Origin: Megalobrama amblycephala
Taxonomy: Eukaryota > Chordata > Actinopteri > Cypriniformes > Xenocyprididae
NCBI RefSeq assembly: GCF_018812025.1
Contig: NC_063049.1
Coordinates: 8,383,037-8,447,036, forward strand
Length of the DNA stretch: 64,000 bases
Direction: 5' to 3'
Made by a program: the position numbers and the translations under genes. This document shows positions 33,331 through 44,728 of this stretch, one piece after another. Position 1 is the stretch's first letter; every line of letters begins with the position of its first letter. The notes under the pieces were generated by a model. That model searched no databases, was not told the DNA's origin, and saw only the letters and a list, made by a program, of their open reading frames with translations.

Positions 33331-34105
33331 GTTAACTGTAGCTGGCCCACACATCAAGCAGTTCAGCAGAGGGCCTGAGGCACCACTGGAATTAATTACA
33401 TACAAAAGCATTTCTGTTTGGAATTCGCACACCAAATTTATCACTGGCCCTTTAATGTGCCTCATCTGAGTCCATCCAAACTAGCTGACTGCCCGGGGGC
33501 AAATAGCGCCTGTCCTTCCAACGGCTGTGTGTGTGTGTGTGTTTGTAGTGTGAAAAGTGGGGGACCCACACATGCTGGAGGCAAGCCCAAATCCAGGGTT
33601 GAGGGGTGGAGAAGGCTAACAATGCCCCCAGCAAATTCAACATCTAAGCCAGGGGCCACCCCTCACACACACACAACCCCCGCTGGGACAGGGGCTCAAA
33701 TCCAGTCCTGACTCTGGTAATTCTGTCATTGTGATGATGATAATTCTTCATAGGCTTGGATAGAGTGTCAGTTACTATTTGCTGAATCTGAAATTATGTC
33801 TTTACTGTAGAACAACAGAGGATCTGCTCTAGAAATTAGATTGAAATGAACAATTAACATAAGTCAATGTGAAAATGTATCTGAATATTATATATACAAA
33901 ATGCTTTTTCTAAAGATAAATTATGTTTGTTTTCACTTATTCTATATTTTTTAATATTTACATTTCATTCATATTTTATTATATTCCTCTGTATTTTAGC
34001 ATTAACATAATAATTATTGTGCTTATTAAATTGTAATTAATTATTAAATTATATAGATTCTAGAAGAATATGCTTTTAGGTGCCATCATAATAATATCAT
34101 TCAAA
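33330..34105. other. Unique region with possible conserved element, then AT-rich
   Basis: 33335-33520 is balanced and repeat-free (GCCTGAGGCACCACTGGAAT, TAATTACATACAAAAGCATT, CTTTAATGTGCCTCATCTGA). A (GT)n tract (33527-33545) and a C-rich stretch (33640-33720) follow, then AT-rich DNA. Overlapping frames on both strands at 33418-33711 are (CA)/(GT) artefacts. Confidence 0.35.
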
Positions 34106-34109
34106 GGTT

Positions 34110-34574
34110 TGAGGACAAATATGATTTCTTTTTAAAGAAATTAATATTTTTATTCATCAAGGATGCATTAAATTGTCATTATTACATTATTAAAAATATA
34201 TTTCAAATATATTCTGTTCTTTTAAACTTTACATTCATCAATGAATCCTGAAAAAAGAAAAAAAAAAAAAGTATCATGGTTTCCACAAATGTACAAAGCA
34301 GCACAACTGTTTTCATCACTGATAATAATAAGAAATGTTTCAAATCATGAAGGATCATGTGACACTGAAGACTGGAGTAATGATGCTGAAAATTCAGCTT
34401 TGATCACAGGAATAAATTACATTTTACAATATATTCATATAGAAAACAGCTATTTTAAATTGTAATAATATTTCACTTTTTTTACTGTATTTTTGATCAA
34501 ATAAATGCAGCCTTGGTGAGCAGAAGAGACTTCTTTGAAAATCTTACCGACCCCAAACGTTTGAATGTTAGTGT
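34110..34574 (+). repeat. Abundant interspersed repeat (GGATCATGTGACACTGAAGA), copy 2
   Basis: The longest copy in the window: from GATTTCTTTTTAAAGAAATT, through TATCATGGTTTCCACAAATG, the hallmark AGGATCATGTGACACTGAAG and ATAAATGCAGCCTTGGTGAG, to ACCGACCCCAAACGTTTGAA. The two open frames drawn across it are not coding. Confidence 0.75.
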
Positions 34575-37160
34575 AGAATGTGGGAATATTGTTATATATC
34601 CATACATGAATAAAACGATCCGTACAGACAGAGAGAAAAATCCCCAGACAAACAACAGCTGTCCAGCTCAGGGTGTTCAAAAAATATTTTACTTATATAG
34701 AGTGCTAACTCAAACCGTGAGAAGTGGACATTAATACTGAAAATATCTGCAGTTAGTCACATGCTGCTATTCAAGTTGCTTTCAAATCTTTCTTCTTTGA
34801 GCTGAAAAACACGTCTGTGAAGGACACAGCGGTCTGCGCTCAGAGGGACTGGCCTTTTCTCATGTGATTGTCATGCAGGCATGGTTGTAAGTAATAATGT
34901 GGCCTTTAATGATGGAATGATAGACCTGCCAAACAGTAGCTGTCCTCCCATACAAACACACACACCAGCAGTGACACATTAGCATATCCTGCTCAATTCT
35001 CAGCTGCCTTTAACATAATCCATATTTGTTGGGTAAAGTCCAACAGTGAGCCCACTCCTGTGGGTGTGTGCTGCTATGACAGTCTTCAAAGGCGGCTCTA
35101 CCCGCAGCATAACGCATGCTTGACCAGCTAAGCAATTCAGAAATGCAAATGGCAGGGCAGTCTCCTCTCTGCCTTCAGCTCTCAGGGACAAATCCCTTTT
35201 GGCGAGACATCTATCTGACTGCCTGATTTAGTATTCCTCAACACCAGTGCAGAGTGCATGTGATCTTTATTCTAAATGCTGCGAGAGACGGAGAGATAGA
35301 TGGATAGATAGGAGAGAGATGAAGAGAAAGGGAGACCTCCTGTCAGCCCGGTGTGAATGTGCTCAGGTTCTGGGGCATGTCAGCGCATACATCACATTTA
35401 AAAGAAAAGCCATTTCAAATTCACCTTATACAGTCACACAAACTATTTGCAGCGCGTTTCTCTATTTGCATGTGCTGTGGACTTTTGCAGCGCATGTGTT
35501 GTCAAACTGATGAAGATGTTTTCTTTATTTGCTGGTGTTTTTTCTATTTGCATGGGTTTTCTTCATAAAAAGATTTCACCATACTTTTTGCTGTGAAATC
35601 TTTGAAACATAAGAATAACTTATTGTGAATAAAATGAACACTTACTGGACTGAAGTGACTTTGGTTTACTTGATTGCAGACATCATTTGTTTGATCAAAT
35701 ATGATCATCAGGCTTTTGAGGAAGGTTTATTAGTTCATCTCTCAATCATCATTGTATTGCATTGCATTATATGTTTTAAAACTACAGAGATTTGATCATA
35801 AAACTAAGCATTTTAATACCATCTCTCTAAGACATATTGGCAGATATAGAGTGATGACTGATATTTATATGCTTTTTATGTAAGTTATCTACTATGCGTT
35901 ACAAAGATCTCACAATCTTAATTTTTCGGCATATAAATAACCAAATGAGCACCAAATTGCACATTTTTGCTCGGTTTTGTTCATTTTTGGGCCTTGAGGT
36001 GTTTTGCTCCTCAAGTATAAACTCAATATTCACACTATATTATTGTAAATGGGACATGATGTATCAAATGGTACAAAACATAAAACACACACGCAAACAT
36101 TTAAATTATACACATTGTCAATAACTGTTACAGTGTGAAAAATTTGATTTTTTTGACTACTGTTATTTTATATGTCAGGTTTTAGGGGCTTAATAAAACA
36201 AAATCAGTGGATGTGTATCAGGAGCACATTTGTTTGCTTTTTGTTTCCTCTGTATTTAATATGTACATGCCTGCTGTGAGCTACTATCAAAAGAAGGCTG
36301 GAGACAAAATCAGCCACAGCCAAATTTGATTGGTATATGACATGCATCACCAGATTTGTGATATCTGCACTTGTCTGGAAATAAAAATGATCAGTTATTC
36401 AGACAAAAAGCCCACTGAAGTGATTTCCATTATATAATGTATTATAGAGCTTTAAAGAGTAAAATCCGACCTCAGGAGAGACATTATATTTACTGCTTTT
36501 ACCTGAGGGGTGTGTGTGTGTATGTGTGTGTGTAATAAAACTTTAACGGGTCCATAAACCTGCTCTTGTAGCACATCCTAATCAGCTCTTTGAGCCTTTG
36601 AGCAGACGGCATTTATATACCCAACATGCTCTTTCATGTCTCATTCTCTGTTTACAGAGAGAAGCGAGGCGCTCATGTTTGCAGACGTTTACACACAGCA
36701 CTGCTTTACTGAGACTGAGTGGGCAGAAAAGCTTATTGCTTAAATGCTCATAATGACCAATTACGGAAACACATCATACATCTTAAACGGAAAGATTACT
36801 GAGTCCTTAAGCACTTAAAAACTGTCCTGGAGTGTGATCACGTCATGTGTTGACAAGCGTGCGGGCTTGAATCTAACCTAAACATTTCTGATAAAACTCT
36901 AAAATGCTTTACAGATCTGATACATCCTGTGAGGATCAAGATAAAGCCTCATGCTTGCAGTATTCATGACATGGAGCAAACTTTTTCTACTTACAGAAGA
37001 AATTGAATACCTTTTAGAGGTACTTTCTGAGGCACAAATCTCTATTAGGTTTACTTTTGATCATACTTTGAACAAACACGTTACAAGTTTTTCTGTAAAA
37101 TGTGTGCTATTACTTTAAATGATCTGACTTAACATTTCCACTTGGCAGATGATAAAACAG
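34575..37160. other. Unique region with candidate conserved elements
   Basis: 34790-35210 is repeat-free and balanced (GAAGGACACAGCGGTCTGCG, GTAATAATGTGGCCTTTAAT, GACACATTAGCATATCCTGC), and 36430-36870 has a similar character (GCACATCCTAATCAGCTCTT, GAGCAGACGGCATTTATATA), making both candidates for regulatory sequence. The rest is plain AT-rich DNA with a (GT)n run (36508-36533). Short frames at 35000-35568 and 35894 lack domains. Confidence 0.35.
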
Positions 37161-37164
37161 TCAA

Positions 37165-37300
37165 AAAAATAAAATAAATAAATAAATAAAAATAAATAAA
37201 TAAAGTAAAACAAAACAAAAAATACTAAAATAAATAAAATAAAATAAAATAAAAATACTAAAAAATACTAAAATACTAAAATAAATAACATAACATAACG
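37165..37300. repeat. A-rich (AAATA)n low-complexity tract
   Basis: Degenerate AAATA, AATAAAAT and ATACTAAA units. The Phe/Ile-rich minus frame across it (37161-37367) is a composition artefact. Confidence 0.85.
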
Positions 37301-37539
37301 ACATAAAAGTGCCTTTTGATGTTGGCCAATAACAAACATCCCAGCAAATACTTAAACAAGCTAACAACCCTTATAACTGATTACAAAACCTTATCAACTA
37401 CACCTTGTTAAACACCCACAACTATCCTTCATTGCCATTGTCAAGTTTTTGTAATTTAGGCCTATATGTAAATTATAGTTTATCTTGCAAAGTTAAAATG
37501 ATCATGCAACAAATACGAAAAAGTACATTATTGTATGTA

Positions 37540-37690
37540 TACAGTACACTAAAAAAAAATACGATTTTTTGATGCTGTCTACTTTATTTAACCAATGTTA
37601 AATCAACAATTTTGATTTAACTCCATTGTTCAAGTTTCTGCTTCAAATGTGATTGCTTCAGGTTAAATTGACTTAAAACAGTTACTCTTT
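37540..37690. mobile_element. Left end of a CACTAAAAAAAA MITE cut by the next element
   Basis: Begins GTACACTAAAAAAAAATACG and contains TTAAATCAACAATTTTGATTTAAC, as in the TACACTGTAAAA/ACACTCTAAAAAA families. It ends abruptly at the following Angel-like element. Confidence 0.5.
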
Positions 37691-38060
37691 TTGAAAGAGT
37701 TAGTTCACCCAAAAATGAAAATAATGTCATTAATTACTCACCCTCATGTCGTTCCACACCCGTAAGACCTTCGTTCATCTTCTGAACACAAATTAAGATA
37801 TTTTTGATGAAATCCGATGGCTCAGTGAGGCCTGCATAGACAGCAATGACATTTCCTCTCTCAAGATCCATTAATGTACTAAAAACATATTTAAATCAGT
37901 TCATGTGAGTACAGTGGTTCAATATTAATATTATAAAGCGACGAGAATATTTTTGGTGTGCCAAAAAACAACAACATAATGACTTATATAGTGATGGCCG
38001 ATTTCAAAACACTGCTTCATGAATCTTTGGAGCGTTATGAATTATTATGAATCAAACAGG
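37691..38060. mobile_element. Left arm of an Angel-like palindromic MITE, truncated
   Basis: GAGTTAGTTCACCCAAAAAT, CTCATGTCGTTCCACACCCG, CATTAATGTACTAAAAACAT and GTGATGGCCGATTTCAAAAC align with the left arm of 21623-22368 with few differences. The right arm is missing. Confidence 0.85.
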
Positions 38061-38454
38061 ACTTTCACTCCCCATCATGCTTTGCACAGGGCTAAATTGG
38101 GAGAGTAAATGTTAATTTTTTATGCATTGTTTAGCAAGATGAGAAAATGGAGAGACTTGTATTTCAAAGTTTCTGTTATGAGTGGTTTCGGTTGGTGAAG
38201 TGTTGCGCTTGTGCTTGGGTTGAGGACCTGCAAACAAGAATTCAAATCACTTTAATAATAAAGAAACCACAAAGACAGCGAGAGGGGTGTCAGGACACTG
38301 TGATCTGGATGAAACATCACTTCTGGACTGCCAACACCAAACATCACATGTGTTCAGAAAAGTTATTTTTAGTTTGTTTTGTAAATCACAGGACTAAACA
38401 AGAAGCATTAATTGTAGGATTATTTGATTGTCAATTTAAATCACAATTACACAA
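38061..38454. other. Unplaced segment between two truncated MITEs
   Basis: Carries a 113-codon + frame (38147-38488) whose last ten or so codons are MITE sequence, so it is unlikely to be a gene. The 24-mer AGACAGCGAGAGGGGTGTCA+GGAC at 38273-38296 recurs exactly at 40371-40394. Origin unknown; it may be interior sequence of a larger element. Confidence 0.4.
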
Positions 38455-39161
38455 GCCAGTATTAACGTCTGGATCTGTGCACAGCTGAATCATCAGATTA
38501 GGTAAGCAAGCAAGGACAATAGCGAAAAATGGCAGATGGAGCAATAATAACTGACATGATCCATGATAACATGATATTTTTAGTGATATTTGTGAATTGT
38601 CTTTCTAAATGTTTCGTTAGCATGTTGCTAATGTACTGTTAAATGTGGTTAAAGTTACCATCGTTTCTTACTATATTCACAGAGACAAGAGCCGTCGTTA
38701 TTTTCATTTTTAAACACTTGCAGTCTGTATAATTCATAAACACAACTTCATTCTTTATAAATCTCTCCAACAGTGTGTAATGTTAGCTTTAGCCATGGAG
38801 CACAATCAAACTCATTCAGAATCAAATGTAAACATCTGAATAAATACTATACTTACATAATCGGGTATGCTGCATGACGAACACTTTGTAAAGATCCGTT
38901 TTGAGGGTTATATTAGCTGTGTGAACTTTGTAAATGTGCTGTATTATAGAGTCACGAGCTTGATGGGCAGGGAGCGCGAGATTTAAAGGGCCAGCAGCCC
39001 TGAATTGGTGCATAGTTAATGATGCCCCAAAATAGGCAGTTAAAAAAATTAATTAAAAAAAAATCTATGGTGTATTTTGAGCTGAAACTTCACCGACACA
39101 TTCAGGGGACACCTTAGACTTATATTACATGTTGTAAAAACTGGTTCTAGAGCACCTTTAA
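38455..39161 (-). mobile_element. TTAA-type MITE, GGTGCC family, copy 2 (truncated)
   Basis: Starts inside the element at GCCAGTATTAACGTCTGG and runs to the terminus AGAGCACCTTTAA, inverse to copy 1 at 8409-9351. Shared words include GACATGATCCATGATAACAT, GTTAGCATGTTGCTAATGTA and GGGGACACCTTAGACTTATA. It lacks the other end and its TTAA. Confidence 0.85.
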
Positions 39162-40970
39162 AGCTAATCCAGTTGTGGTGTTAACTTGTAAAACTAATGC
39201 TGGCGGCCTGTTTTAACACTGGCCAAAAATGTCACAACTTTTTAGCTAATGTTAGCTAAACATTTAGCTTGAGATTGATATTTAATAATTAAATATAAAA
39301 AAAAATTAATATATAAAAAAATATATAAATATAAAATATAATATATATATATTAAATATAAAAATATAAAAAAATAATTAAATGAAGGTTTCACAAGAAT
39401 TATATGTAATTATTTTGTTTTAATTCCCCTGCACTGTTTTTGTAATTGCTTAGGCATATTTCAGTAAATCTGACAGAAGTTTTTGGTAGCAAATTTGGTA
39501 CAAAAGTTGAAGTTTTTTAGTTGACTGATGATTTTGCCTGATCGCCAGTTGAAACTCAACATGTATCCAGTGTTTTCACCCACTGAACAGGTAACGTGCT
39601 GCAGTTTAATGTTTCCCCGTGTGTTGACACACCCATTTGAGACACTCATGGACGTCTAATGATGAGTCCTGCCATCTTTCAGAGGTAATCAGCTGTCACA
39701 TTTTTCTATTTTATAATTTGCACTAAAATTTCAAGATAACACATTCTTGTTTATACTCTGCTTGGAGTTTGTGCCACAATGTCAGAGAGGTGAGAGGAGA
39801 CGGTGATATGGTGAACAAAAAACATCAAAGTTATATTTCAAATGAAACTGAATTGAAGTTTCACCAGTTTGCAAATGGAGGGAAAAGTAGAAACTCTGGT
39901 CCGCGCTCTAAATCTGATATCGATTCCCATCACCGCAGGATACAACACATTCTGTGTGAATACATTAAAAGTAACTGCTCACAAAGTGAATAAAAAGCTC
40001 ATATATTTGAGCCACAAAGACAGACGGCACAATAAATCAAAGATTTGGGCATTGGTGAGACGAGTCGGTTGTCAAGTCTGAGTGAAGGAGTTTAGTTAGA
40101 GACTGACTCAAGCGGTACCTATTTTAATAGGCATGAAAACAAACGCGTGCTCTCTGTCCAAACACCTCTAAACGCCGACATGGCTCCACACACACAAAAC
40201 ACACACCACCAAGTTCCTGCTGTTGACCACTCTCTGTATTTCACCTGCTGAGCAATTACCTGGTGGGAACTATCAACACTAGTATTCTGCCTCCTTATTT
40301 GAGGGGTGTTTTGTTGAAGGTATGAGCGGACCCCTGTGTTGGGGCCCCTCCCTGAGCTCACTACCCTCAGAGACAGCGAGAGGGGTGTCAGGACGCACGT
40401 GACCCTCTCTCACATACACACCGACATACGCACGCAAGTACACACATGCCTCAGCCAAACAGAGGCGCTGCGTGTCATCAAGCGTCTGGATTGCATGGGC
40501 TGTGCTGGAGCAGCAGGGGTCACTCAGGAGTCCAGCGAGGGCCGCAGACATGTGTGTGTGTGTGAGTGCGTAACGCATGGACGCTCACAGCCTGTACACA
40601 GCAAGTAATGACTCCACTGCCAGCCCAATAAAGACAGACACAGAGTCTCCGTTTATGCTTAAACACACACGCTCACACACAGTGATGAGGGACGAGCTGC
40701 CTTTGTTCACTTCACTGTTAGCGCTACACAAAAGAGGCTTAGCATTCTTGTGCTGCCTTTAAATTATGTCAAAATGCTTTATTTTCAATGTTTTTAAGCT
40801 TTATTTTTTCATCTAATGTGCAGGGGCAACTATAAATAAGCCATTAGTAGGTTGACATCCTTAAAAGTTTGGGATGGGACTATCTGTTTGTCCAAACAAT
40901 GAGGGACGTGCAGAGACAGTATAGGAGGAAGAGGTCATAACAGGAAGTTCTTCCACCCTGTTAAAGGATT
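39162..40970. other. Unique region with possible regulatory sequence
   Basis: 39300-39390 is an AT-rich low-complexity run. From about 39560 the sequence is mostly unique (CAGCTGTCACATTTTTC, GATATCGATTCCCATCACCG, GAGCTCACTACCCTCAGAGA), with short CA/GT tracts. Overlapping frames on both strands at 39769-40762 show no domain or codon structure. No gene called. Confidence 0.3.
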
Positions 40971-41809
40971 AGTTCACTTCAGAATTAAAATTTCCTTATA
41001 ATTTACTCACCCCCATGCCATCCAATTTGTTCATGTCTTTCTTTCTTCAGTCGAAAAGAAATGAAGGTTTTTGAGGAAAACATTCCAGGATTTTTCTCCA
41101 TATAGTGGACTTCACTGGGGTTCAACGGGTTGAAGGTCCAAATGTCAGTTTCAGTGCAGCTTCAAAGAGCTCTACATGATCCCAGACGAGGAATAAGAGT
41201 CTTATCTAGAGAAACGATCGTCATTTTATAAAAAAAATAAAAATTACATACTTTTTAACCACAAATGCTCATCTTGCACTGCTCTGTGATGCGGCACGCA
41301 TTACGTAATCATGTTGGAAAGGTCACACGTGACGTATGTAAAGTGTCTACAAAGCGAACATGCAAAGATTAAGCCAAACGCCCTTTACAAAAAAAAAGGT
41401 AAAACTGATGTCGGACAATTTTGAAGATGGAGGAGTTTTTCGCCCTACCGCGGTACTTCTGCCTACGTCACGTGTGACCTTTCCAACGTGATTAAGTAAT
41501 GGATGCTAGTGCAAGATTAGCATTAGTGTTCAAAAACATATATACATTTTTATTTTATTTTTTTAGAAAATGACCGATGGTTTCTCTAGATAAGCCCTTT
41601 ATTCCTCATCTGGGATCATGTAGAGCTCTTTGAAGCTGCACTGAAACTGTAATTTTGACCTTCAACCCGTTGAACCCCAGTGAAGTCCACTATATGGAGA
41701 AAAATCCTGGAATGTTGAAAGAAAGAAAGAAAGACATGAACATCTTGGATGACATGGAGGTGAGTAAATTATCAGGAAATTTTCATTCTGAAGTGAACTA
41801 ATCCTTTAA
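40971..41809. mobile_element. Palindromic MITE (TTAAAGGATTAGTTCACTT), copy 1, full length
   Basis: TTAA at 40971-40974 and 41806-41809. The arms pair for about 290 bp each side: GGATTTTTCTCCATATAGTG against CACTATATGGAGAAAAATCC, and GAGCTCTACATGATCCCAGA against ATCATGTAGAGCTCTTTGAA. The loop near 41250-41500 holds CACGTGACGTA and TACGTCACGTGTGACC, themselves an inverted pair. It shares this structure with 51515-52402 and a deleted copy at 62875-63195. Non-coding. Confidence 0.95.
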
Positions 41810-42850
41810 AGAGCCAGTCGCATTATGGTAAATGCAGTAATGTTTTGCATATTGTGTGTTTTGTGTTTTTTGTGCGTAGAGTTTAAAGAAAAGTAGCTAT
41901 TGTTTGAGAAATTCTGTAAGCAAATTTTAAAAACTGCAATATTACATAATATTAATGAAATAAAAAGGGAATTTCGGCCTAGGAGACAGGAGCTGGATTT
42001 ATTAGTTTTCTAGACTGGGAACTGACTTGATTTAAGTGGACTTTGGACATTAGGAGAGTTTGAGAAACATAATTTCCCCAATTATAAGCTTTTGGGTCAT
42101 GTGTCCAGGACCATTGATGCACATATGGAGATTACAGGCTCAACTATGCTCAGATTTAGAGAAGACAGAACATGAACATTTTTTTCAACTTATTTAAAAT
42201 TCAGTCAAAAAATTAGTTTGAATAAAGAAAAAAAAAAGTTGGCTACTGCATTTTAAAGACTGACTGTACTGTTATTGTTAAATGTAGATCACTGCCATCA
42301 TAATCAATAAAGCTGTCAATCAGCATGCAAAAACAAAATAATTATAATCAACCAGATTCTTCACATAGTTGATGTGCTGTTTAGACCTCCTTGTTTTTAA
42401 CTGCGAGCGATCTAATTTTGTTGTGCCATGTCGTTCACTTTGCGTAAGCTGATTTTCCATTGACTCTTCCATATGTTGATGGGCTGGATCTGGAAGAGGC
42501 TCTTTGTTTGGGAATTGATATTCACTCACTCTCCCGTTCCTTTGGGAAGAGCCACTGTCCTGCGGATCCTCCCACTGTCACTCTATCTACATGCTCACTT
42601 CTTCTGGCCCGCCATCTTTCTGCCTTCATTCTTTTGTTGCCCCTTACATTCCCTTTACTTCCTTTGTTTTCTTCTCTAAATCCCTCTTTCCCTCACTGTC
42701 ATGTTCTCTCTTTCTCTTTTTCTCTTTCAGTTTGTATTTCTTGCTGTTTTTCTTTTCTTCCCCCTCCTGCTTTCTCCAGCTGTCCCCATCCCCCTCTCCT
42801 CTTTTCTCCTCTTCCTGTCCAAAGCCCAGTGAGACACCCCACACCTGTAC
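41810..42850. other. Unique region passing into a C/T-rich tract
   Basis: 41810-42470 is unremarkable AT-rich DNA. From about 42590 the + strand becomes strongly pyrimidine-rich (CCTTTACTTCCTTTG, CTCTTTCTCTTTTTCTCTTTC). The long frames here (up to 228 codons) are Ser/Leu/Pro then His/Thr repeats driven by CT and CA tracts, so no gene is called. Confidence 0.5.

Positions 42851-42852
<2 letters not shown>

Positions 42853-42919
<67 letters not shown>
42853..42919. repeat. (CA)n microsatellite
   Basis: An uninterrupted CA run of more than 60 bp, generating His-Thr and Cys-Val frames on the two strands. Confidence 0.97.
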
Positions 42920-42921
<2 letters not shown>

Positions 42922-43092
42922 CCTCTAACACCACCTTCCCTGTCTCTCCATGTCGGTCTCTCTCTCACCATCAGTGACCACAAGAGTCTCTTGCTCTTAA
43001 ACTCTCGTTTTGTGCCTCTAAGCATGAGACTTATTGATATAAATAGCTGTGCACAAAGTGCACTGTGTTCAGCGCTGGACAGCCCGACTCAG

Positions 43093-43095
<3 letters not shown>

Positions 43096-43128
<33 letters not shown>
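43096..43128. repeat. (TG)n microsatellite
   Basis: A perfect TG run 180 bp after the (CA)n run and in the opposite sense; the two could pair in a single strand. Confidence 0.95.
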
Positions 43129-43133
<5 letters not shown>

Positions 43134-43397
43134 GGCAGATATTTAAAACTGTCACAAACACACAGTATATATTTGGGGTCGAACAACTTGACATTTAGCT
43201 AAATATGTATATGTACATATAAGTCTGAATATATACAATTTTATATTCATTAAATTTGAATAATCTGGTATACTGATAGACAGACACTTGGTTCAATATT
43301 TCATTTCCTTCAAGTGTGTGATATACTGTACTGTACTTGTGGCAAGAGGTGCAATGATATTAATATTTTGGTGAAGGCACGTGATTGGGAAAATCAA

Positions 43398-44430
43398 TTA
43401 ACCAACCAAAAACCAACCAAAAAAACAAAAACAAAATACAATCAACCAAACAACCAAAAAAAAAAACAAAAAAAAAAAAACAACAACTAAAAACTAAAAA
43501 CTAATCAACCAATTAACCAACCAAAAAAACAACCAACCAATCAACTAAAAACCAACCAACCAACCAAAAAAAAAAAAAAAAAAACCGACAACCAAAAACC
43601 AACCAACCCCCCCCCAAAAAAAAACAACAACCACCAAAAAACAACCAAAAAACAACAACCAAAAACAACCAAAAAAACACCAAAAAACAACCAAAAAAAA
43701 AACAACAAAAAACAACCGAAAACCAATCAACCAATTAAACAATGAACCAATTAACCAAACAACCAAAAACCAACCAAAAAAAAACAACAACTGAAAACCA
43801 ACCAACCAAACAAAAACCAACCAAAAATCAAAAACAAAAAACAACTAAAAAAAATGCCAAAAACCAACCACCAACCAAAAAACAAACAAAACAACAACCA
43901 ACAACCAAAAAACCCCAAACCAACCAACCAACCAACCAAAAAAACAACCAACCAATCAACTAAAAACCAACCAAAAAACACCCCCCCCCCCAAAAAAACA
44001 ACAACCAAAAACCAACCAAAAAAACAACCAAAAACCAACCAAACAAAAAACAACCAAAAAACATAAAAAACCCCCAACAAAACAAGCAAAAACCAACCAA
44101 CGAACAAAAAAAAACAACCAAAAACAACCAAAAAACCAACAAAAAACAACCGAAAACCAATCAACCAATTAAACAATTAACCAAACAACCAAAAACCAAC
44201 CAAAAAAAAACACAACAACAACTGAAAACCAACCAACCAAACAAAAAACAACCAAAAACCAAAAACAAAAAACAACAACAACAAAAAAACAGCCAAAAAC
44301 CAACCACCAACCAAAAAACAAACAAAAGCAACAACAACAACAACAACAACAACAACCAACAAACAAAAAAATAAAAAAAACAACCAAAAAAAAACAACAA
44401 CAACCAAAAACAAATCAACCAACCAACCAG
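43398..44430. repeat. A/C-only satellite-like array (AACCAACC/AAAACAACC), ~415-434-bp higher-order unit
   Basis: Over 1 kb the + strand is almost only A and C; I count only about a dozen G bases. Units are CCAACCAA, AAACAACAACC and AAAAACC. Rare marker words show a higher-order period: CCGAAAACCAATCAACCAAT at about 43717 and 44151 (434 bp apart), and TCAACTAAAAACC at 43541 and 43956 (415 bp apart). It includes C runs (43607-43615, 43980-43991). Minus-strand frames of up to 141 codons are Trp/Leu/Val/Phe/Gly repeats and are not proteins. Confidence 0.9.
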
Positions 44431-44643
44431 AGTTATTTCCTTTGCACCCTGTTTGCATATACATATATATTTATAAAAACACATTTTAATACGTTTGTTC
44501 ATTCATTTTAATATTTATTTTTTAATATTTATATTATATTATATTATACAATGAACAGCTGTGTTCAATTTCTGAATCTCGCTTTAGCTGTTTTTTTTTT
44601 TTTTTTTTTACTAATTTGCAAGATCTATATGACATAACATGAC

Positions 44644-44728
44644 AATAATATAATATAATATAATATAATATAATATAATATAATATAATATAATATAATA
44701 TAATATAATATAATATAATATAATATAA
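44644..44728. repeat. (ATAAT)n microsatellite
   Basis: About seventeen pentamers, the complement-type of the ATATT arrays at 5041 and 31941. Confidence 0.95.

Noticed and set aside
33640..33720. tRNA-derived SINE internal promoter (GGGGCTCAAATCCAGTCC)
   Set aside because: It resembles a B box, but no A box at proper spacing and no cloverleaf could be drawn.
38147..38488. 113-codon frame as a gene
   Set aside because: Its C-terminal codons are MITE sequence (GCCAGTATTAACGTCTGG), and no domain is visible.
42460..43146. 228-codon open frame
   Set aside because: It consists of pyrimidine-tract Ser/Leu/Pro residues followed by (CA)n His-Thr and (TG)n Cys-Val runs. There is no domain, and frames overlap on both strands.
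43398..44430. CRISPR-like repeat-spacer array
   Set aside because: No constant repeat with variable spacers; units are of variable length, and the context is a vertebrate genome.
43513..44502. Long minus-strand frames up to 141 codons
   Set aside because: They are Trp/Leu/Val/Gly/Phe translations of the A/C-only array; absence of stop codons follows from base composition.
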